A stretch of 64,000 nucleotides of DNA from Trebouxia sp. TZW2008 (Eukaryota > Chlorophyta > Trebouxiophyceae > Trebouxiales > Trebouxiaceae): assembly GCA_002118135.1 (NCBI GenBank), contig BDIU01000173.1, positions 62,001 through 126,000 of the forward strand, in the 5' to 3' direction. The notes beneath the pieces are model-generated. The model was given only the letters and a program-made list of their open reading frames with translations, made no database searches and had not been told where the DNA came from. This document shows positions 60,901 through 64,000 of this stretch, one piece after another; position 1 is the first letter of the stretch, and the number at the start of each line of letters is the position of its first letter. Both the position numbers and the translations under genes were made by a program.

Positions 60901-63900
60901 TTCTTCACTGCAGCTAACCTGCATCACGTTGAACAAAATAGCAACAACACATGGAACAAAGCACAGTTGCCTGCCAGCTGCATCTGCTGCTTTCTTCACT
61001 GCAGCTAACCTGCACCACATTGAGCAAATCAGCAATCACACATAAAAGCAAGCAAAGGCGCCTGCCAGCTGCATCTGCTGCCTTTTTCACTGCAGCTAAG
61101 CTGCAATACCAAGGGAATTAGTCAGCAACAGCACAACTTTGAGAAGTCTTCCAGTTGGAATCATGTTGGGTCAAGCTGGATGATGCATAGCACTTCACAG
61201 CAGCATGTGCCTTCTGCAACATGATGCTGAGGACAAAAGCAATTGCTCTGAACGCATTCTGCAAAGCCCTTAAAGGCAACCTCATCTCGTACCATGTCAC
61301 TGAAAACGGCTGTGTGGGTGGCTGCAGTAGCATGCCATTGCTTTGCCAGGTTTACCGCATGATGTCATGCAGCATTGCAGGTTGCACTGTACATGCAGGA
61401 GCAAGGTCACAAAGTGCCCACCTGTGAATGTTTGAGGCGAACTGTGTTGAGATGACCCGCCCTTTGCCCCTGTGTCCTTCCACACGCTGCATGATCCTCT
61501 TCTCAACAGAAGCCTCACTGACAGTTCTGCCGGGGGACAGCACATTGGTGGAGTCACTCATGAACAATGTTGCGCCTTCTCGGCCTGCACCAAGACATAG
61601 CATCCAGACATTTGGCCATGCATAAAATGTGTATATTTGCTTGGCAGCCCTGATCTGGTCATTGCAGAAAAGTCAAGGAAGCCAATCACCTCTCTCAACT
61701 TATGTCTTGTTACAGACTTTGTATGCATGCATGTGACTGTTGACAGAAGTTCTGATTGGTCTGCACTGCAAAGGTCATGGACAAAAGCTTACCTATCTTC
61801 TCAAAGAAGGTCCTGTCAAACTGCTTGCCGTCCACAGGGTTCTCCTCAATCTTCCAGTCTCCAGTGTGCACGATGGTGCCGTGCTCACTGCGCAGTATGA
61901 GGCCACAGCAATCTGGGATGGAATGAGTTACCCTCAGCGGTGAACACCTGCACCAACATTGAAGCTGAGAAGCAGGCACTCAGCATGAAGGTGCACTCAG
62001 ACTCAGCCACTCTGAGTCTGCCACTGAGACTCCGCCACTCAGTCTGAAGGAGACAGCCTGAAAATGAAGCACAATGGTGCCGCGCTCACTGCGCAATATG
62101 AGGCCACAGCAATCTGGGATGGAGTGAGTCACTCTCAACGGTGAACACCTGCACTCACAGTCAGCCACCTCAGGCTCAGCAACTCAAACTCAGCTACTCA
62201 GACTCAGGCGCTCTGCTTCAACTTGGGCAAAATGGTACCATGCTCACTGCGCAGTATGAGACCACAGCAGTCTGCAATGGAATCAGTCATTCTCAACGAT
62301 GAACACCTGCACTTGCAGGCAGCCTGTCAGACACAGCAACTCAGAACCAACCACTCAGGGTCGCGCAGTCGACCTGAGAGTGTGCACAATCTGCTGTGCG
62401 CACTTTGCCACATGACACTGCAGCAGTTTAAAATTGAGCAAGTCTCCCTCAAAAGAGAACAACTGCACCCTACTGGAAACAAAGCACAACAGTCTCTGGC
62501 TATCAAGTGCACTTTGACCAGACATTTGACCCTCTGAAGAACTAGATAGCTCAAAGCTGGTTTTACACGTCATGTCTTGGCATCATCGCATTTGTACGTT
62601 TGTATGTATGTATGGCTTGGCACTATGAAAGAGCTTTAAGATCAAGGCAAGACCAAAACAGAAGAAATTGAGCCAGCGAAGACTTACGAGAAGGGTCCTG
62701 CTTTGAAAGTCTCCCCCATCTTGAAGGTCTTGAAGCGCTTCTCATTGAATAGGTTGTACTCTGTCAGGCGGCGGCGCACCAACTGCATGGTAAATGGCCC
62801 TCCATAGACAGGAGTGTTGGGGTCGAGCGCTGGGACAACCTGCACAAATAAGTTGCCTGTTCCACACACAGATATGTGCATAGAATGCTGAACAGACAGC
62901 TTACAGGTGGTACCAGATAGCTAGGAAGTTTGTACCACAAGCTAGCACCATAACTTGCAAACAGCTGCATGGTGAAAGGGGCGACCATAGCCAGGAGTGT
63001 TAGGATCTAGCGCTGGAGCAATCTGTATCAAGACATGATCAAGTGCATGCGCACATAGATAGCTGAATGAAGGACACTCCATAGACAGACATGTTGGGGT
63101 CAAGCGCAGAGAACACCTGCAGAAACACTTCACTTTGCTCATATGCCTTGATGAACGCAAGACATTGCACACAGCCGCATGACAAAGCCTACAAACGGAG
63201 TAGTGACAAGGTGTACTAGCGCATATGCAAACCATTTGCAGGTCAATCCAGCATCTGTTTCAGACAAAGTTGCTTAGTTGACACTCAATTATTCATACTA
63301 TGCGTATATGACATGCATGTCAAAGCTGTGTGCAATTTTGCAGCTTGGCTGTGCTTTTCCCTGACTTCAGCAGAAAGAAAGTGCAGAATGCAGTGCAAGA
63401 AGGAAAGCAATGTAGTGCCTGGTCACTGTGAGTGATTCTTTGGTTTTCCTCTTTTTACTGATAATGTACAACATCAAAGGACATCAGCTACTGACGTACC
63501 CATGGCAGAGCTCCAATGTGGTCTTCATGTCCATGTGTGATGACAACAGCTTCGATCTTGTCCCGCCATTCAGCCAAGAACGTGGTGTCTGGAAGGATTT
63601 TGGCCATGCCTAGATCAGTAAAGCTGCAGGCAAACATTACTGTTGGCTCAATAGCATGCTGCCATTGCTGCCAAAGCAGGAGAGGCATCAACACTGCTTG
63701 GTGAAACCAGCAAAGCGCTAAAAACTCTCGCAGCGGCGTTTTGCTGATCAACTGATCTTGGGTGACAGGTTGACGACAGTGCAAGCTTGACAGCAGGGTA
63801 TGCAACAGAGCTGAAGTAAGCAGTGTCGTCTTACTCTGGGAACATGAGACCAGCGTCAATGAGGATGTATCTGTCATACACTCCGACCAGCATGCAGTTC

Positions 63901-64000
63901 ATGCCAATTTCGCCCAGGCCCCCGACTGGCAACACTCTTAGGGGAGGGCCTTGGCCTGATGGTGGGCCTGGGAAGGGTCTGTTTGGCTGACGATCAAGAG
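54921..64000 (-). CDS. RNJ: Ribonuclease J (metallo-beta-lactamase RNase, plastid type), 5' end outside window
   Basis: Exo/endoribonuclease of the beta-CASP family, in plants plastid-located and acting in plastid RNA maturation and antisense RNA removal. Exons with closed phases: >64000-63835, 63623-63500, 62839-62688, 61947-61793, 61584-61422, 60918-60726, 60291-60083, 58652-58391, 56854-56618, 56013-55865, 55419-54921. Order of motifs: [30 protein letters not shown] (HxHxDH zinc motif), [112 protein letters not shown]. The last exon codes a Gln-rich helix region ([17 protein letters not shown]) and a basic [12 protein letters not shown] patch like an AT-hook, instead of the Myb/GT-1-type domain reported for land-plant RNase J. 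Stop is TGA. Transit peptide and start lie beyond 64000. Confidence 0.95.
56490..57505 (-). repeat. Copies of RNase J exon [20 protein letters not shown]
   Basis: The used exon (56854-56618) is preceded by copies at about 57503-57440 ([17 protein letters not shown]), 57331-57235 ([20 protein letters not shown]), 57153-57060 ([20 protein letters not shown], then IVVAAICV) and a poor one at about 56985-56920. A partial copy of its 3' end (IRVTT-AMxVGK) follows at about 56565-56490. Confidence 0.9.
57532..57705. mobile_element. Tc1/mariner-type MITE in an RNase J intron
   Basis: A 174-base element starts cagtaaactcttgttgtaag and ends in its near inverse (agagagtttactg). The first 11 bases of the terminal inverted repeats match perfectly and weaker pairing continues to about 23. 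Both sides are flanked by TA (57530-57531 and 57706-57707), the target duplication of Tc1/mariner/pogo elements. Inside are repeated tgtaaggac motifs. There is no coding capacity, so it is a non-autonomous element. It sits between two decayed exon copies. Confidence 0.85.
58185..58255 (-). repeat. Downstream copy of the 3' end of RNase J exon 58652-58391
   Basis: Reads [20 protein letters not shown] then YNDGGK, nearly identical to the used exon end, with the donor region retained. Confidence 0.85.
58717..59510 (-). repeat. Five upstream copies of RNase J exon [16 protein letters not shown]
   Basis: Copies lie at about 58840-58717, 58977-58885, 59155-59036, 59338-59216 and 59505-59410, upstream in transcription of the used exon 58652-58391. 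The nearest still reads [20 protein letters not shown] then EYTF with an intact acceptor. The next has lost one base in the run of four C's. The farther ones are progressively substituted. Spacing is 137-185 bases. Confidence 0.92.
59560..60025 (-). repeat. Two downstream copies of RNase J exon [18 protein letters not shown]
   Basis: One at about 60020-59895 reads [20 protein letters not shown], then [17 protein letters not shown], fully open and with acceptor and donor. The other at about 59690-59565 reads [19 protein letters not shown], then TAG where the used exon has a Gln codon. Both follow the used exon (60291-60083). Confidence 0.9.
60555..60660 (-). repeat. Downstream copy of the 3' half of RNase J exon 60918-60726
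   Basis: Frame-disturbed match to the [20 protein letters not shown] part ([11 protein letters not shown] at its start, acagggccacag at its end). Confidence 0.8.
60955..61105 (-). repeat. Two upstream copies of the start of RNase J exon [13 protein letters not shown]
   Basis: Segments at about 61015-60958 and 61100-61047 repeat the first 45-50 bases of the used exon ([17 protein letters not shown] and [17 protein letters not shown]), each behind an acceptor-like tag. Confidence 0.88.
62060..62465 (-). repeat. Three upstream copies of RNase J exon [18 protein letters not shown]
   Basis: Copies at about 62151-62066 ([20 protein letters not shown], then ERGTIV), 62311-62222 (with TGA in the SIPDCC part) and 62460-62395 (barely recognisable) precede the used exon 61947-61793. 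Decay increases with distance. Confidence 0.9.
62940..63125 (-). repeat. Two upstream copies of RNase J exon [20 protein letters not shown]
   Basis: Segments at about 63025-62945 ([16 protein letters not shown]) and 63120-63062 ([16 protein letters not shown]) precede the used exon 62839-62688. Both cover only its first third. Confidence 0.88.

Noticed and set aside
56490..63125. Exon copies as an assembly artefact
   Set aside because: Copies differ by many substitutions and indels, have different lengths and are graded in divergence, which misassembly would not create.
1..64000. Prokaryotic operons, CRISPR arrays, phage or viral genes
   Set aside because: No long uninterrupted gene series, no direct repeat-spacer array and no viral hallmark protein. 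All firm genes are eukaryotic and mostly split by introns.

Overview
This is nuclear DNA from an intron-rich member of the green lineage, most likely a chlorophyte (green) alga. The content shows it: a uS9/RPS16 gene split into seven exons, a plastid-type ribonuclease J, a DEMETER-type DNA glycosylase motif, a plant-type TUL1/FLYING SAUCER RING ligase, a GT61 glycosyltransferase and plant-type LRR exons. Introns are mostly GT-AG with a few GC-AG. The bulk DNA looks poor in CpG and rich in TG/CA, but CpG-dense patches sit at almost every gene start. I cannot name the genus from sequence alone.

Layout. 0.8-4.6 kb (-): RFT1-like ER membrane protein, divergent from RPS16 at 4.9-6.7 kb (+). 7.5-14.4 kb: a cluster of F-box-type genes: a small fragment, F-box A (-), single-exon F-box B (+, divergent from A), and F-box C (-), a broken paralogue of A. 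15.6-17.6 kb: a large inverted repeat carrying a DEMETER-like glycosylase exon. 17.9-19.6 kb (-): a low-complexity, internally repeated reading frame. 21.8-28.6 kb (-): a nine-exon TUL1/FLY-like transmembrane RING E3 ligase. 30.0-30.9 kb: the 3' end of an unrecognised coiled-coil gene plus a five-copy tandem array. 31.3-37.8 kb (+): an LRR membrane-protein gene with several apparent disabling lesions. 39.8-46.0 kb (+): exonuclease 1. 46.6-47.2 kb (-): DENR/TMA22, divergent from a GT61 glycosyltransferase at 48.0-53.7 kb (+). 54.9-64.0 kb (-): ribonuclease J, whose 5' end lies beyond the window.

The most striking property is that exons of several otherwise ordinary genes (RNase J, GT61, TUL1/FLY, RFT1, F-box C and the unknown gene at 30 kb) are accompanied in the neighbouring introns or 3' flank by two to six tandem, progressively decaying copies of themselves, often with splice acceptors and part of the frame still intact. 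Introns here therefore seem to be built largely from dead exon copies. I could close consistent splice phases for RPS16, EXO1, GT61 and the visible part of RNase J by choosing one copy of each exon. In TUL1/FLY I checked boundaries exon by exon and tested phase fully only at the last junction.

Other notable points are the glycosylase inverted repeat, a DENR protein without its four zinc cysteines, a TA-flanked MITE in an RNase J intron, and in-frame TAA/TAG codons in three reading frames in a window where nearly every gene ends in TGA.
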